From Chaetorhynchus papuensis (taxonomy: Eukaryota; Chordata; Aves; Passeriformes; Rhipiduridae), in NCBI GenBank assembly GCA_013396525.1, contig VWYX01000219.1:558001-622000 (forward strand): 64,000 nucleotides of DNA, given 5' to 3'. A model generated the notes under the pieces. It was not told the DNA's origin, did not search any database, and worked only from the letters and a program-made list of their open reading frames with translations. Made by a program: the position numbers and the translations under genes. Shown here in pieces: positions 1 through 15,000 of this stretch (its first letter is position 1; each line of letters starts with the position of its first letter).

Positions 1-2576
1 TGCCTGTGCAGGGATTATTTTTATAGCTCTGCAGGAAACAACACAGTTTTCAGGTCTTGATGCCTCAGTAAAGATTTACAGGCAAAGGCACTTAAGGGCA
101 AAAAGAGATCAAGAGAGATAATGTCCCATTAAAGTCAGATCTCTGTACTCACACACAGTTTCTAACTAAACACTGCTGTAAACTGCAGAAGGTTTTAAGT
201 GAGAAACATTATTCCTTATCAACAGAATGGAAAGTGTGCTTTTAGATTACACAGGGTACAGGGAGTTTAATTTTAATTCAAGACCTTGACACCCCCACAA
301 GGTTTCCAGGGCTTTCTACAGAGGCATTTGTCAGAAACTGTGTGTTTGTATTGGGCCTATCTTGGCAGATTTGAGCCATGCTGATTTTTACTGTCCTCAG
401 CTCCCTGTTGAGGAAAAATGCCATTTATTCAAAAATTAACTTTTTCTTCCTTCTTTGTGGCACACTTCTTCCCAGATTTCTGGGTGCTGGCATTCAGATA
501 GATAACCACAGAACAAAACCTAGCATCAGTCACTCCTCCCTTCCACACATTCCATCACAGTGGACAACAGAACAACACGTAGGGCTAATACTGTGCAGGT
601 TTCTCTTCCTACTGTACCACCCCAAACTTCTGATGTGTAGTGAGCACATAATTATCTTCCAAAGTAAAGATATGAGTTTGAAGCCCAGCTCAAGGTTAGT
701 ATCAGACTTTTGATAGCTAGGAGATAGCAGCCCCAAATTTAGAAAGTTTATACCCATTTTCATTCAACCCAGGAAACACTTGCTCCTTTCCACCCTGATT
801 TCTGCCTGTGTCTGGGTCATCCCAAGGTACCATCTCCCCTTTATCCCAGAATTTGTCTACTGACAGTGCTACTGCTGCTCACATGCTCAGGTCAAACACA
901 AGTCCTGCTCTGTATCAACTTCCTAATACTGTCATATTGCTCATTACAGCACCATAAAGTAAAAGAATGTTTGCTTTATTGTATTTTCTGCCCCACTATT
1001 TCCCTACAGGATGACAGCTAGGCAGTATTTGGTATCAGTCTTGGTCCTGACAGGTTACACACTCTCCCCTTAATGTGCCAGACCTCATCTCTGGTTACCC
1101 TCTGGAGAGATCCATGACAGAGTCACAGTTACAGACCTGAAATATTATACACAACAACTCAGTCCAGCACTGCTTCCATTTAGCAAAATGACCCTTCTTC
1201 TTAACATGACTTCCAGAAAAAGAAGGAAACAGAACCCAGCTTCTACCAAAAGGATTCTATCCCTTTTATTTTATGTATATTTTTCTATCCTTCCTGCAGA
1301 TGACAGTCATGTGACCAAAGCACCAGCAGGAAAAATTTACCCATTGGGAGTGCAAATGACATTCTTCAGACTGCTTTGGGTATGGAGAGCTCCCAAAACT
1401 GCCTTTGGAAATAGCACAGGCAGCGTTTCCACCGATGGGATTAAATGAAATCAGCTGCATTGTGCTGCAGCCATCCAGTTTCCTCTTTGGCTGCAAGTAC
1501 TGGCACAAACTGTGATAAGCCTCAGATAGTGCTTCATTGAAATCACAGAACTGAGACAGCCCTGACTTATTGGTATTCTGAGAAACAGTGGCGACTGATT
1601 TTTAATTTAGGAAAGAAAAGGTGATAAAAATCTTAAATATAAGAGTGTGCTTTCTGTTTACAGGAGACTTTATTACTCTTTGATGACAAAGAAACCATTA
1701 GTGTTTCCAGAAAACCTTCACTGTGTGCTTGTAAAATTAAATTCCCCTTTCAGTAAGTATCATGATTTATCTAGTTCACCTTAAAAGAAACCCCACACAT
1801 TTCAATGTCTTTGAAGGATGTTGGTACGACAGTAGGAACTATCCAGTCAAAAAGTACAGTCTGCAGAGAAGATCAGGAAAGACCCCTGTGATTATATCCT
1901 CCACAGCCCATCAGGTCTTTGGTCTTTCCATGAATAATGATATTGTGAGTGCTTTTTCTGGATGCAGTCCTAGTTTCTGTTACGATCCAACCTGCCACGT
2001 CTGTTCCCAAACCAAACTGCATGGATTAGGTATGAGCAGTGTAGTCAGGTGAACATTCCAGACAGTTCTATCTCCTATGTCAAATGTTTTCACATATTAA
2101 GAGCTGACCCTGCAAAACACATGCAATTTGTGATTTTTAAGCAGAAAAAGCACTCACAAGGGTATCCCTTCACAGCACACTCCTGCCCTGACAAACCCAA
2201 AAAGCTGATTATGTCACCAGACATTTCGACACAAAACAGTACTACACATATCATCACACACACACGTGGAAAAGGTCAATAAATAAGAAAACCCAGCTGA
2301 TACAGTAGGCCTAGAATAGCCCTATGACAAAGAAATGGCTTTCTGAAAGCCTTTACAAGGTCTGCACAGACTGTAAATGTTCAGTATAAAAATAAACAAA
2401 AAAGATATTAAAATATGATACAGTAAAAATTTTAAATAGTGAAGCACAAGATAACAAATACCCTTTTGCATACATGGGCTAAAAACTGGAGTTATGTCAT
2501 TGACCACTTTCGGATTAAACAAATTATTTTAGTTGACCTGAAACAAAACTTTGTTTGACATGAAACAGCTTAAGGC
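1..2576. other. Flanking DNA left of IQCE, no gene seen
   Basis: The stretch is AT-rich with only short unsupported reading frames, and I see no repeat family or exon. By synteny TTYH3 may lie further left, outside the window, but nothing here resembles its exons. Confidence 0.55.
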
Positions 2577-2904
2577 TTTATTGCTTTCATTTAAATTTGG
2601 CAACTGAATTTATAATCCACATTGTGAAACAAAACATTATTAAAGTGTTTTGGTTGAGTTTTTAAATCCAAACTCCCTGTGTACCAGGAGGGTAAGGTTA
2701 ACAGTCAGTCAGTGGCTTTTAGCCATAAAGTCTGCAGAGACAACATACCAAAGAATTACTCACTTATGGCTGAAATCACACCAACTGTCATTAAAAAAGG
2801 GCTGATATTCCCCCCTTTTCCATCTTTGATATGCTTGATCTTGGTACAAATAGTTGTGTTTGTGAATCAAATAATTCAAGACCACCAGAGCCTGTTACCA
2901 AACC
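2577..2904 (-). other. Probable IQCE 3' UTR with polyadenylation signal
   Basis: A minus-strand AATAAA lies at 2577-2582, 323 bases after the IQCE stop, with no better candidate closer. The stretch is AT-rich and non-coding. The true 3' end is not visible without transcripts. Confidence 0.5.
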
Positions 2905-3020
2905 TTAGAAGTGGCTGTAGCTTTTCTTCAGCTGCAGCAAGGGAGGGACAACGACGTCGTCATCGGAGTCATCGGAGTGAGCCTCATCCAGGGGCACGGG
3001 GGGAGCAGAGGAGGACCTGC
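2905..3020 (-). CDS. IQCE: IQCE terminal coding exon
   Basis: The acceptor follows TTCCAG. The frame reads through a Pro-rich stretch into AHSDDSDDDVVVPPLL and ends SYSHF then TAA. The human protein ends with the related NSDDSDDIVIAPSLP block, which fixes the frame and marks this as the C terminus. Confidence 0.9.
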
Positions 3021-6000
3021 CTGGAATGATTACAGCAAACAAGGTCATTAATAAACAACACTGACCAAAACAAGCCCTTGTAGCATTCTCTGAGCCATCA
3101 AGTTTCCAAGCTTACCTGGAGTCAACCAGTTATGGATGACTCTGATCTGTCTTTTTCTGCATGGAGCTATTTCTGTTCCTCTTTAGTGAACCAGAGTGCA
3201 CAGCAAGGGTTGAGCTGACACACTGACCATGCATGAGCTGTCTTATTGCCTTTAAATCTTTGCAAGGGGCTACACACACCAAGTAAAGCCATTTGATAAT
3301 GAAGCCATGGCAGGTCACAACCAAATATTCATTAAGTGGCCAGAAAAGGAAAAATTGACCCAAGCTTAAACTAAGCAGAAAGGTCACAATGAGAACTTGA
3401 CTCAGATATAGATGGAACAAAGAGAAATAGATACAAACAAAGGTAGAAGCTCTCAGTCACTGTCTTTAACCCTTATACATGTAAAGTACCCAAAATATTG
3501 TTCACATGCTGTTCTACCATAATGACAATAAAAACAGTGACCACATCATTGGGGTCTTTCCCTTTATTCTTTTATTTTGCTTCTTTGCTATTTTTCTGGA
3601 TGTGTTTCTAGGCATCTCATCCATTCCAATGTTTGAAGAAGTGTTCAGGGTGTGAAGAGATATTCCTGATGATTCCAGTGAACACTGGACAATTGGAGAG
3701 GTAAAATGAATATGTCCAAAGTCCCTGACACATGAAGAGCAGAACCAGCAGCTTATAACCCCTGTGCAAGAGATGCAGGAACTAAATCATGACTGCTATT
3801 AATACCTTCTAGCACAATATCCTCCCCTCAGCTATTAATACCTTCCAGCACAATATTCTTCCCTCAGCTCCACTTATTTTTCAGTTTCAAACATAAATCC
3901 TCTGAAAAGACTCTCCCAGAGAAGAAAACAAATCAAGAGAACCTGTGATAGAACGAGGAAACAGGCAATGAACCACAGTCTGGGGTTCTGACCTGAACTG
4001 GAGGGCACACAGAGAATATTACCCAGGGACAACAGACCTGCCATGGGTCTTGTAGCAAAATAAGAGATTCCTGACACAGGGAAAAGATGTCCTGGTGTGG
4101 AAGAGCAGGCGTAACACAGAAACTGGAACGTGGAGTAAAGAAAAGGGACCACAACTGGCCCAGGAATAGGAAAAGAGTGACAGACAGAGCCTGTGAATAG
4201 CAAGGGGGATGCAGGGAGGCCATTACATTGGCCTCAGCCTACAACAGCAAGGAAACACATCATTTTCTAGTTAAGGGAAATTCTTCTCAGCACCAGTCAA
4301 CAAATAATGTCAGAGCTTTTCAGGGAGATTTATGAGACAGTAGTACTGGTGATACGGAGGAGCAAAAGAACTGCCAAAACCAGGCTTGATAACCAGAAGA
4401 AGCAACTCCAGGAATAAACATATTGTACATGAAACAGTTTAACATTATCCAAACGACTCTTCACATATGAGATTTTCTCGTCCTCATTTTCAGTTTGATG
4501 TCAACTTTATCTTTGTGCTTGTGAAGGGTAAGCACTGATAAGAGTTAAGGGTTATATGTAAATTCACTATGATTCCAAAAAAGTCTGAAGTGAAGTTAAC
4601 AGCTGCAGCTAGAGTGGTCAGTAATATGCAAAGGGAAACACTGCCCTTAATCAAGATTGCTGTGCATGTACAGAACATATTCTTCCTTCCTGTCACTCCC
4701 CTGACAGAACAAAACAAAACAAAACACAAGTTTCACAGACTGAATCCTTAATTTCTGTTTCATTTCATGGGAAATAGCAGAAATGGCTTTATAAAATCTC
4801 TAGGTTCTGAAGGCAAGCAAAGCAGCACTGAATAATATACTTTATCTTTTAATTCATTTTTTTCCTTTACCTAGAAAATACAGAGACATCTATGCAAACA
4901 ATGCAAACAATGAATTACAAGTCTGCAATGCCAGACCAGGATTATATACATTCACTTTAGCAGAGGTATAAGGTTTTTTAAAACACATTTTCATCTTTCC
5001 CACTGTTCTTAAAATAACGCCAAAAGGGTAGTGAATTGAAATGATTTATTGCAACGTAGACATTGACTGAAAGCTTAAGATCATTTTAAGACCTAGAGGT
5101 CATGAAATGCAAGTTTGGACTTGGGACAAATGAAGAAAGAACTTGTTCAACAGCTGCGTGATTTAAAGCTAAAAGAATTTGATTGCTTTTAAATCACTCA
5201 GCTGCTCAAAAAGCTCCTTGTCTCATGTCCTCTCCAAGCTGCAGGATGACCACTGAAATCCCAATTTACCATCAAACCCCCATTTTGCCAGTGGATTTTT
5301 GTATCAGTCATGAGCTTGGAATGGCAGGGGTGGACTTTTAGTTAACTTTAGTTTAAGCTATATAAATCCACATGGCAAACAACCAAACAGATCACTGAGG
5401 GGCTGCATTTACACCAGAATGCTCTCCTTCCTTTAGGAGGTTTTTCCCAATTCATCTTTTGGGAGTTTGGGTAAACACTCCAGTGCACCAGGACCGAACA
5501 CGTGAGAGCTCAGTGCCACACAGTCTCTTGGGCAGCTGTGCAGTTACAGCAGCACATCCCCAGTGTGCCTCTCCACAAACCACCTGGATTCATTCTGTCC
5601 TCATCCCAGAGTTTGGAAACATCTCCCACCTTCATAAAATCAGTGGCAAACAAAAACTGCTCTGCTCCCAACAGCTCCTTTTTGATATTCACCAGTAAAG
5701 GCCTGCAAGGAGGAAAGTTTGAAAGTATGGTTTCCACTCTCTCTCTCTCTCTTCCAGTTTAAACCATTCCAGAACTACTTCACTCATCAACTTGTCATCA
5801 TAATCTGCAATAAAACTTTGCTTAGGAGACTTCATAGCTAGACAATGACTGAGCTCTGCTGGTATTCATATGACTGTACTGGACTAGCTTCATCTTACAC
5901 TCCTCTTTGGGTCTTAGAAGGACTAAGCATATTTAAGGGATTCTTTCTTCCTGAGTAGAATTTCACAACTGATTTGCTCTGGCTTTAGAGTGAGCATGCC

Positions 6001-9000
6001 AATAATCACTACTGCAGCAGAGCTCAGGCAAAACAGGGTGCTGCAGCACTTTTTTTTCTGGATACTATCATCAGACATAATTAAAGTCACTCAAAACTCA
6101 AACATCTTCAGAAGCAAGTACTACCAACTCCTTCACAAACTGGAATGTGCCTCTGAACATGGAAATATGGAACACAGTGAAGTTTCTTAAACACATTTTC
6201 TTCCACTGAAGTGTTACCTCTGTTTTCACAACTCCTGCAAATCTGGCTTATTCCCCACCTATCTTAGAAACAGCCTCACTGCTTACAGCATTCCCTGTCT
6301 CTGAGCGAGTCTGCAGGGACTGGCAGCTTTTCATTGACAAAAAAAACAAGTCAGTGGTTCTCAGGTCACACTCAAAGTTGCTCCTTTTTTCCCCAGCTGG
6401 TCCATAAAAGCCTAAAATATCCCACTCTGGACAGAACCAGCCTTTTTCAATTTAACTCCTTTGAAGCTGCATGTCTACGGCTGTCTTATCTGCAGCATTG
6501 TTTTGCCTTTCTTACTCAGTACTTCTAACATCCTCCTAAAAGCCTCTTTGGCTTTAACTCCATCTTCTCACAAAGAGCAATAAAGAACACAAGAAGAAAA
6601 CCAAATGGCACAAGAGCCATAAAAGAGACAGATTTTCTCAGTTTGTTTTACAGTAGTACTTGATGGCAAGGTTATCCAGGACTTCATTTTCCCCCTTACT
6701 GGAGCAACTGAAGACTGCTGAAAAAAACGTGACTAAATGCACGTGGCTGCCTAGGATGGCTCTTCCTAGCAGATGTCTGTCTGTCTTCTGCAGAAACTAA
6801 GGCAGGGTTGTGGAAATGCTCTCGGCTTGTCTGTGGCTAAGGGCCCAAAATGTGATGGGAAGTACCATACTCCAGCTACAGGGCTGAGAAGGAGGCAGAG
6901 AGGCAACACAGGGGAACACCACGTTCCCTCAGTAATTACCACTCACACCAGAGAGACCTTCCAAACCACAGCTGGGACAAGCAGACAAAGCACTGTGAAG
7001 AAGCTGGTGCTGAGACTGTCAGAGCTTTTAATTTTTATGCAGGGAACTGCACGTGCCAGTAGAAGCAACATGTCACCAAATAAAGCCACACACATGGAGT
7101 ACAAGGATGCACTTGCACATCTGTGTGCACATGCAGATGTTCTCTATAAAACTGTGCATGCACCCACTCAAAACACCCAGACTTTTGAACATGGGGGAGG
7201 GAGATTACCAGGAAGAGGAGAAGTGAGGACAGAAGGTCTCTGGCGTGCTGCTGAGACTGGTTTCTTCTCTGTGATGTAACCTGCAGGATCTGCTTTCCCA
7301 CTGGGGGCACTGGGCACAGAGGGCCTGCAAAGAGACACAAACTCAGAGCATGAGGCACAGAGCAGTGTTCACAGGGTGTGTGCTGAAAAGTTCCTTGTGT
7401 TGCTGCCTTATCACCTGCAGAAGTGAACGCAGACACTAAAGTGAGGTGACAGCCATGTACCTCTCCTTGTAACCATAGCAGCCAACATTAAAAACTTTCA
7501 GAGCAGTAAACCCTGGAGAGAAAGGAAGTATTTTTCAAGCCAGAGTCACCATAAACCTAAGCAGGAATCAAATCACTGCACTTTGCCTGAGCTAAGTCAC
7601 TTGAGGGCATTGTAGCTTTTCCCTCTTCTTCCTCCACATAACCCTTCACCTGCTCCTGCCAGGGTTTCAGATTCACACATTAAGCAAATTTATCAGCAAT
7701 CTGTGTGATAGCAACAGTAACCTTTCTGTTCCACAGAGTAATTATTTTACTTTACTTTTACTCACTGCTATGGAAGAGAACATGCAGCAGGAGAGGGGAA
7801 GACTCCTGCTGCCACAAAGCTCCTTTTAGTTGCACATCTTTTGAATCTTCTCAGGAACAAGCTCTCCCTTGTCTTTTTTGTAACAATGGCCTTGCCCTCC
7901 TTCTCGGCCAAGGAACCCACACTAAAACTCTATTACAAAAATATTCCTCTCCTGTAATAAAAATGATTTTGCTACTGCATGTTGCAGAAGTGTCTACTCC
8001 TCACTTACCTCTCCTGAAGCAGTCCTGTACGTGCTAAGTGAGCCCTGAAAATGGACTGGATGAACGTCACAACCTCATCTCTCTCCTTGCAATCAGAAGA
8101 AAAGCTCAAGGAGTCTGATGAGGAAGGCAGGCAGGAGTTCTGCAAAGCAATCAGATTAAAGAAAACTGACCTTTTACAGATTGCACAAAAGCTTGACAGA
8201 ACCTTCCACAATCTCACTCTTAACTGTGTAACTGGCAGTAGAACAAACATCCCCATCTTTTGGTCTGCAGTTTTTAAGGTTCTGTAAGACTAAATCAGCA
8301 GGAAATGCAAATCTGATCATCACATAAGCTTTGAAGCATCAGCATTCAATTAATGAAAGAGCAGACACCTGCAAGGAAAATTCATTTATTTTCCAGGAAG
8401 GAAACCTTTTGAAGATTAAGGAGGTAAGAGAACCTTCATAATGGATTTATCTTCTGCTTGTATCAAGCCAAGTATTCAGTCCTCCTACACTGGGCCAGTT
8501 AACCAGAATCAAAGAGCATGTAAAGTGCAATCAGATGGACAACCTGGATGGAGAATTACAAATTAACTATAGCCTGCTAAAGGTCCAAAGGATATTTATA
8601 TAACCTGGCAAATGATTTACAGAAACTGAATGTTTTATTGGAAAGGAAATTTTTTCATATTCAGTACTAAATAATCTGGAGCAAACTGGACATGATAGAG
8701 GACACCAAGTCTTGGGCTGAGCATGCCACACCAAGAGCCCTTTACTTTTCAGTCCAACAAAAGATGCGTTCCAGATTCTTATTTCTGAAGTTCAGTGAAA
8801 AAAGTTTCTCTCTCACTAGTGATTCAGCAGTGAATACTTGAGCAGGTAGTTTTGAAGATCACTCCAAATTAAACAGTTAAAGGGTGTGCTATCTGATGGG
8901 AGAACCAGGGGAAAAAAAAAGACCAGTTACAGTCTTATGGGCCATAAGGCTGAGAAGTTACAGCTTCACTTCTACGAAAAAGTGTGAACTACAGAAAGTA

Positions 9001-12000
9001 AGAAGGGAAGCCAGGGAACGAGCTCAGTATCTTTCTAGTGTTACAGTGGTGTTGCGAACCAGCACATTAAAACAATCACCAGGTGATTCAACAAATTAAG
9101 CCTGGAAGCAAAGTCCTTTACACTGCAAGATAAACACAGAGTGATGCTGGGATACTCATCTGCCCCCACAATTACCTTGGTGTGAGACTTTGCATCAGGC
9201 ACTCTGTGATCCAGCAGCACTTTCTGTCGAGCTAAATGTCCTCTGAAGGCTGCCTGGAGCAGAACAACTGCCTGGCATGGAGAGAAGTAGCCATTAGCTC
9301 CTCTGAAAGGTAACCCACACACATTCCACCTCCAGGGTCAGCTCTGGGGTTTAAATTCCATCTGGGAGGTGTTCAGGACTGATCCTATCACATGCAGTGA
9401 AGTTCAAGCTGCCAACACCAGTCTATATTGCACCAACACAGCACCATGCTCCCATTCCCACATTAGATTCTGGCTACCCAGAGGGCTCTGAGATGCTCTG
9501 GTACAATCAGAAACCAAGCCAAGCCTGGCAGACCTTGTGGCGATTACACTGAATGTAAGGCCTTCCACTCCCCTCAGAGATTTTCCGGGGTTATAATCAA
9601 CAAAAAGCACTTAGAACAGCATGTTTGTGTCACGTGGTTACAATTAGTTCTAATTTCTGAAAGTGGGATTTTTAATGTTCTGGAAGAAACGAAGGTAAGA
9701 TGCTACATTGTGCTATTTGAAAAAAATCCCACTTTAATCAAAATCTTTCTGCAAAAGATTTACCATGAAGTGACTTTGTGTGACAAATTTGTCAATGTCT
9801 TCATAATTCTCACAGACATTTCTCCTTAGCAAAAGTTTCCAAATCCTACTTCAAATCGTTCTGAAGATTCATCATAATGAAAATTAAATCATGATTAGAA
9901 TTATCTCGTTCAGAAAAACTTTACCGTCTGTTGGTATCAGATTTTGTTCAAAATTTTCAGTAGCTATCATCTTGCAGAAGGTACCAAGTATGGAAAATTG
10001 GAGACCAAAAGGCAAACACTAACAAAATATATGAAACAAAATCAGGATGTCAGAAGGAAGATTACTGCCAGCCTGAAGAACAAACATTATCTTGGTAAAA
10101 CATCTTTGAAGTTATTTGTTTGCATTTGATACAAATTAAATCTGTTGTACTGTGTTGTTGGGTGTCATAAACACACTCACCTCATCCACAGCAATTTCTT
10201 CTTTCTGAAATGAAAAATGCCCACGTTAATGCCACAAATATATAAAAGTTGTAGCTAATAAAGATTTTCCAAATTTTCCCAATAATTAAAAGGCACAGAA
10301 ACACCTGTCCCAATCCTTGCCAAACTCAAGGAAATAAAATCTTTGAATTTTCAAGGTGTGTGGATAGATGCTAAAACAAGAGTCAGATCCAGAGGGGGAT
10401 GTCCTTGCTGTTCCCTGATAGGAGAATCTCACCTTGTTTTTGTACATCTTCCAGCACGTCTGGATGGTTTTGGCTGCTTGTTCTTCCCTGTGATTTTCTT
10501 TGCCTGTAACTGTGCAGACTGGTGGAGCCTGCAGAGGAGAATCTCTGAGTTAGTACAGTAAAGCCACAGAGCTGTGAGGGGACAGATTACAGTGACTCAG
10601 GAAAATCACACCAGAGCTCATCCTGCCTGTAGGGCAGAAGGAAGTTCAAGAGGAAACTCTCAGTTCTGAACCCTGCTCGTGTTCAAACTCAGCATGGAGA
10701 AGACTCTTAGAGGGAAACATCCCTGCCCTGCTTTCAGCCCTCAGCAGGGCATGGGAATGGAAAAGCTTCCATTTGCACCCACTCCTATTTTTCTATGCAT
10801 TGCTAACCCACTGCTTTGCTGCTCAGAAACAATTTGTATGTTACCAGCAGACTGAGAACAAACATCAGGTTACCTGATTTTGCAGTTTTTCTCCAGGAAA
10901 GACAAGTATCAATTAACCAAGGAGGTCTCTAATGCCTCATCCTGGCAACTGTGGCCCCATAATCATCTCTTTATGCCTCCTGAGAGCTGGCCATTGTATG
11001 ACACCAAGCTTGTGTAAGTTGGCTTAAATCTACTCTTCTATCTTAATGAAGTTAATTAGAGGAAAAAGAAAGAAACCAAGAACAAAACAAGATTTTGTTC
11101 CAGTAATTTCTCCTGAGGTGTGGTTGCATATTCCACCTCTCACCATTTGATCCTTTTGATCCCTAATTATCCCACTCTAATTGTCATACCTCACTTGGCA
11201 AACAAAAGTTAACTGCAAGTTTAAAAGACTAATTTAATTTGTTGGTGTAAAATTTTAGCTAGAGGAACAAGAGATTTTATAGACTCTGAAAAAAACCTCT
11301 TGATTCTGTGAAAAGGATTTATTTATAACCTAAAACTGCCGAGCTAAAGGCTTAAGTTTAGCAAATGGATCATGTCATATTAAAAATGACAACCTACTAT
11401 TAAAATGAAAAATTGGTAGGAACTTAGTGATAATTACTAATAATGGGAACATTTCAATAAATGGATGGTTACTGGCCAAGAATATATATATAGTCTGCAG
11501 AGGGAAAAAGGAGCTGTTTGTTGGCTGTTTTTAAAGACTCCAGTTATTTGGTATTCAAAACATCCTCTAGCATCCATGAGCCTGTAACACACAGAAAAGA
11601 CTCTACAGAATGGCCCAGTATATTAGAAACCAGAATCCTCTTAAGGCATTGGACATTTTTATTAGTATTTTTTACTATGTGTATTTCAGGGTCTATTTGT
11701 TTTTAAGTGCAAATCAAAATCCCCAGTAATAATTATTTAGTGAAATGAGATTAACATGGCCACAGTGCCTCTGCAAGCAGCTCTGCAGTGCCCATCCATC
11801 TCTACTGGCCAATTTCCACACTGGGAAGAGGGACAGAAGATTGCAAAGATAAAAGGTTCAGATATATTTCACAAAACCCCCAACAGATTACAGAGCCACA
11901 TTTAAGACTGTCCAGGATTAAGAGATGCATAAATATATTTATTAGGTATCAGAAAAACCAGAAAGAAGAGGTTATGAATACCTTAACTCTAGGAAGGCTT

Positions 12001-15000
12001 CACTGGAAAGTGAAGTTCACTTACTTATTTCATTGTATTGACATCTTCCTTAATTCTTGACTAAAATATTATGTTCCATCAGCAGCAGAATTAAAACCCC
12101 CTCAATTTCCATGATGATTAGTGTTCTACACCCTGTAAATCTTCCCATGAAAAAGCACCTCACTGCCATGCTAACAGAAAAGCAAGTGAGTATTTTCTGA
12201 CTTTGTCAGCACTTGTGGCCTAAGTGACCACCTGGCCAGCAAAAAAAAACCACTGAAAAGGGATTTTTATCTTTTGCCAGTCTGCCAGTGTGCATATTTA
12301 CCTGTGTCTCCATCCTTTAGCTAACTGTCAACTCCTACAAGACCTCCCTCCCTCTACAAAACTGGACTGAAATTAGGCATTGGCCTCAGATGCTATAAGA
12401 AGATAAAAGCAAGCACAAATTTTTAATTTTTTTTAAGCATTGGGAAAAGCCCCAAACACTCAAGAATTTAAGTCTTTTGCAATATTGCACTGAACAAGAA
12501 AAAAAGCAACAGCAAGGCAGAGAATCTTTAAGAGTACAGCTTCAAAAAACTCCCCAAGTTGCAGTGTTAATTAGTGAAATAACTTATTCCCAACTAATAT
12601 TGGGAGTTAACCATCATTATCTCTATGATAAGGTTTAATGTATCTCTGAAAAAACACAACTAGCAGCTCTTTAGACTACCAGCTCCATTTGAAATCTGTA
12701 TCAGGCACAAGGGAAAAAGAAAAAAACAAAAATGTGGCTGTACCTTATTAAGCTCTTCCACTGTATCTTCTGCCATTTTTCTCTTCTCTTCCTCCAACTT
12801 TAACTCCAGTTTCCCTACTTTCTGTGTCAGGTTCTGGATTTCCTCACTGTGGTTGGAAAAGCAAAGATATTTACAGCTTATAGGAATTTTCTGTTGACCC
12901 TCCTTTGAAAATACTGAACCTATTTCGTAACACTTGGTTGCTTTTTAAGGTTAACATTTGGGTTTGTTTTTTAAGGGCAAAGGATGACACCTGTTCTCAT
13001 AGTAACAAACACATCAATTCTCAATCTGTGATAGCCTTATGTTAAAATTAAGAAGTCTCAAGGTTACTACTATTAATACTACTGATATAATTAATAATGT
13101 ATTTAGATCTGCTACAGTTTCATATTTGTCAGTCAAAGTTCTTTCTCACAAAGCAATATTGAAATCACTTTTTCTGCCTCCCTTGCACAGGATTGTCACT
13201 CACAGTTATACAGAATACAGGGAGTAACTGGAATGACACAGAGGCAATGGTCTAAAACACAGGCTAAGGTAAAGAGGATACAAATTTTTCCTAGAGCAAA
13301 AATGTCTGAGCCCAACACAAAAGCTTTTTCCACTTATCTTATGAGTTTTTATTACAATTTAAATCTTATTTTTACTATACTACTTAGTCTTCCACGTCCT
13401 CTAAAAGCACTCTACAGAATTCTTCCCCTAGTTACTTACTCCATCCCTCCAAAACACTTCTGCTTAAAAGAATCCCCAGCTTCCTGCAGGTCAGATGAAC
13501 TCCTACGGATTTTGAGCCACTTCAAAAGAGAATTATACTTCAAGAGACTTTTTTTGTTCTGAAAGGACCTATTAATACAAAATGTTTTACCTTAAAGTCT
13601 GCTCTTCTGTACTCTTTTCTTCCATCTTATTCTGCCACTTCTGCAGCTCCAGTTCCACTTCAGCCTTAGCCTGCAGTAACTGCTTGATATCTAATCTACA
13701 AAGGTACAAAAAAACCTAAATGAGACTTAAGACATTCATACTTCCACAAAGTAGATAGTTTTTTCTTTAAACTTCTAAATAAATTGGGTTTTCTCAAATT
13801 TGTGAAGTAACTAAATGTTTAATTTTTCCTTTTAAACAAAACAAAGTGCATGTCCGTGCTCACAGTGCTCAGATTAACCTGTCCCAAGGCCCTGACACAC
13901 CAAACCAGTCCAGGCAATACAAACTGCAAATCAATCACTTCTGGGGAGAACAGAAGCCACAGCACATCTTAGGGCAGAGGGCAGGTTTAAATGGAGAAAG
14001 TGGGAGATCAGGACAAAATATGTTGAAAAAAAACCCAAACCACACACAGATTTTGACAGCACAATATGAGCAAGAAGTGCTGCATAAACATATAACCCTT
14101 CAAAGGGTTTTCAGTGTGGTTGGCCAAAAAATAAGCCTTGGAAAATGTGCTAGAAGCAAGCAGAAATTCTCATTTTCTATCCTCTGGCTTTTTTTCTGCA
14201 ATGTAATTTTACAAAGCAAGTAGGATTAGAAAGAAGCTTTTGAAATAAAAACTGAAGGGATTCTCAAAATTAATTTTCGAGCCGAAAATGTGAAGGACTT
14301 ATTACATCATTCCATAACAGGATCAGAAATAATGAAATAATTCATACCTACAGAAGAACATCCCAGACAAGAGTCACACTTACTCTTTACTGAGCAGAAG
14401 ATTCTGAAGTTCCTTCCTATCACTCTTCAGTTTCTTCACCAGCCTTTGGAGGCGACAGCATTCCTCAACATGGTCTAAATGCTGGGGTGCTGGATGATCC
14501 AGGTCTACAGAAGGTGAAGATGACCCAGCAAGCACTTGTGATGCCTCACTATCAGCTGATGACACCCTGGTGCTCTCCATGGCACACACTTTCTAAGCAG
14601 GGTAAATTGACGTGGAAAACACAAAAGAAAAGGAAAATCAAATTTAGCACGAAATGACTTTATTTAGGCCATGAGAAAAGATCAAATGGAAATGAATTCT
14701 AAAATGTGCATCTATATCTAAAAAGTATGATAAAAGAAAACAGGGAGGGAGGGCTCATGCTACAGGCAGCAGTTTGTGTGTACGAGGCACAACGCACAAA
14801 GCTGAGACACTGAAGGACAACGTGCCAAGAGCACAAGGCACGTTCTGCACTTTCTGCTCCCAGACAGGTAAGAAAACCACTCAACTATGATCACTTACTT
14901 TTTCTAGATCCGAAATCCTCCTCACCAGCCTGTGTCTGCTCCATTCACTGTAATCTAAACACAGTGACAAAGCTTTAAACATGTAACTAAATCCATGGGG

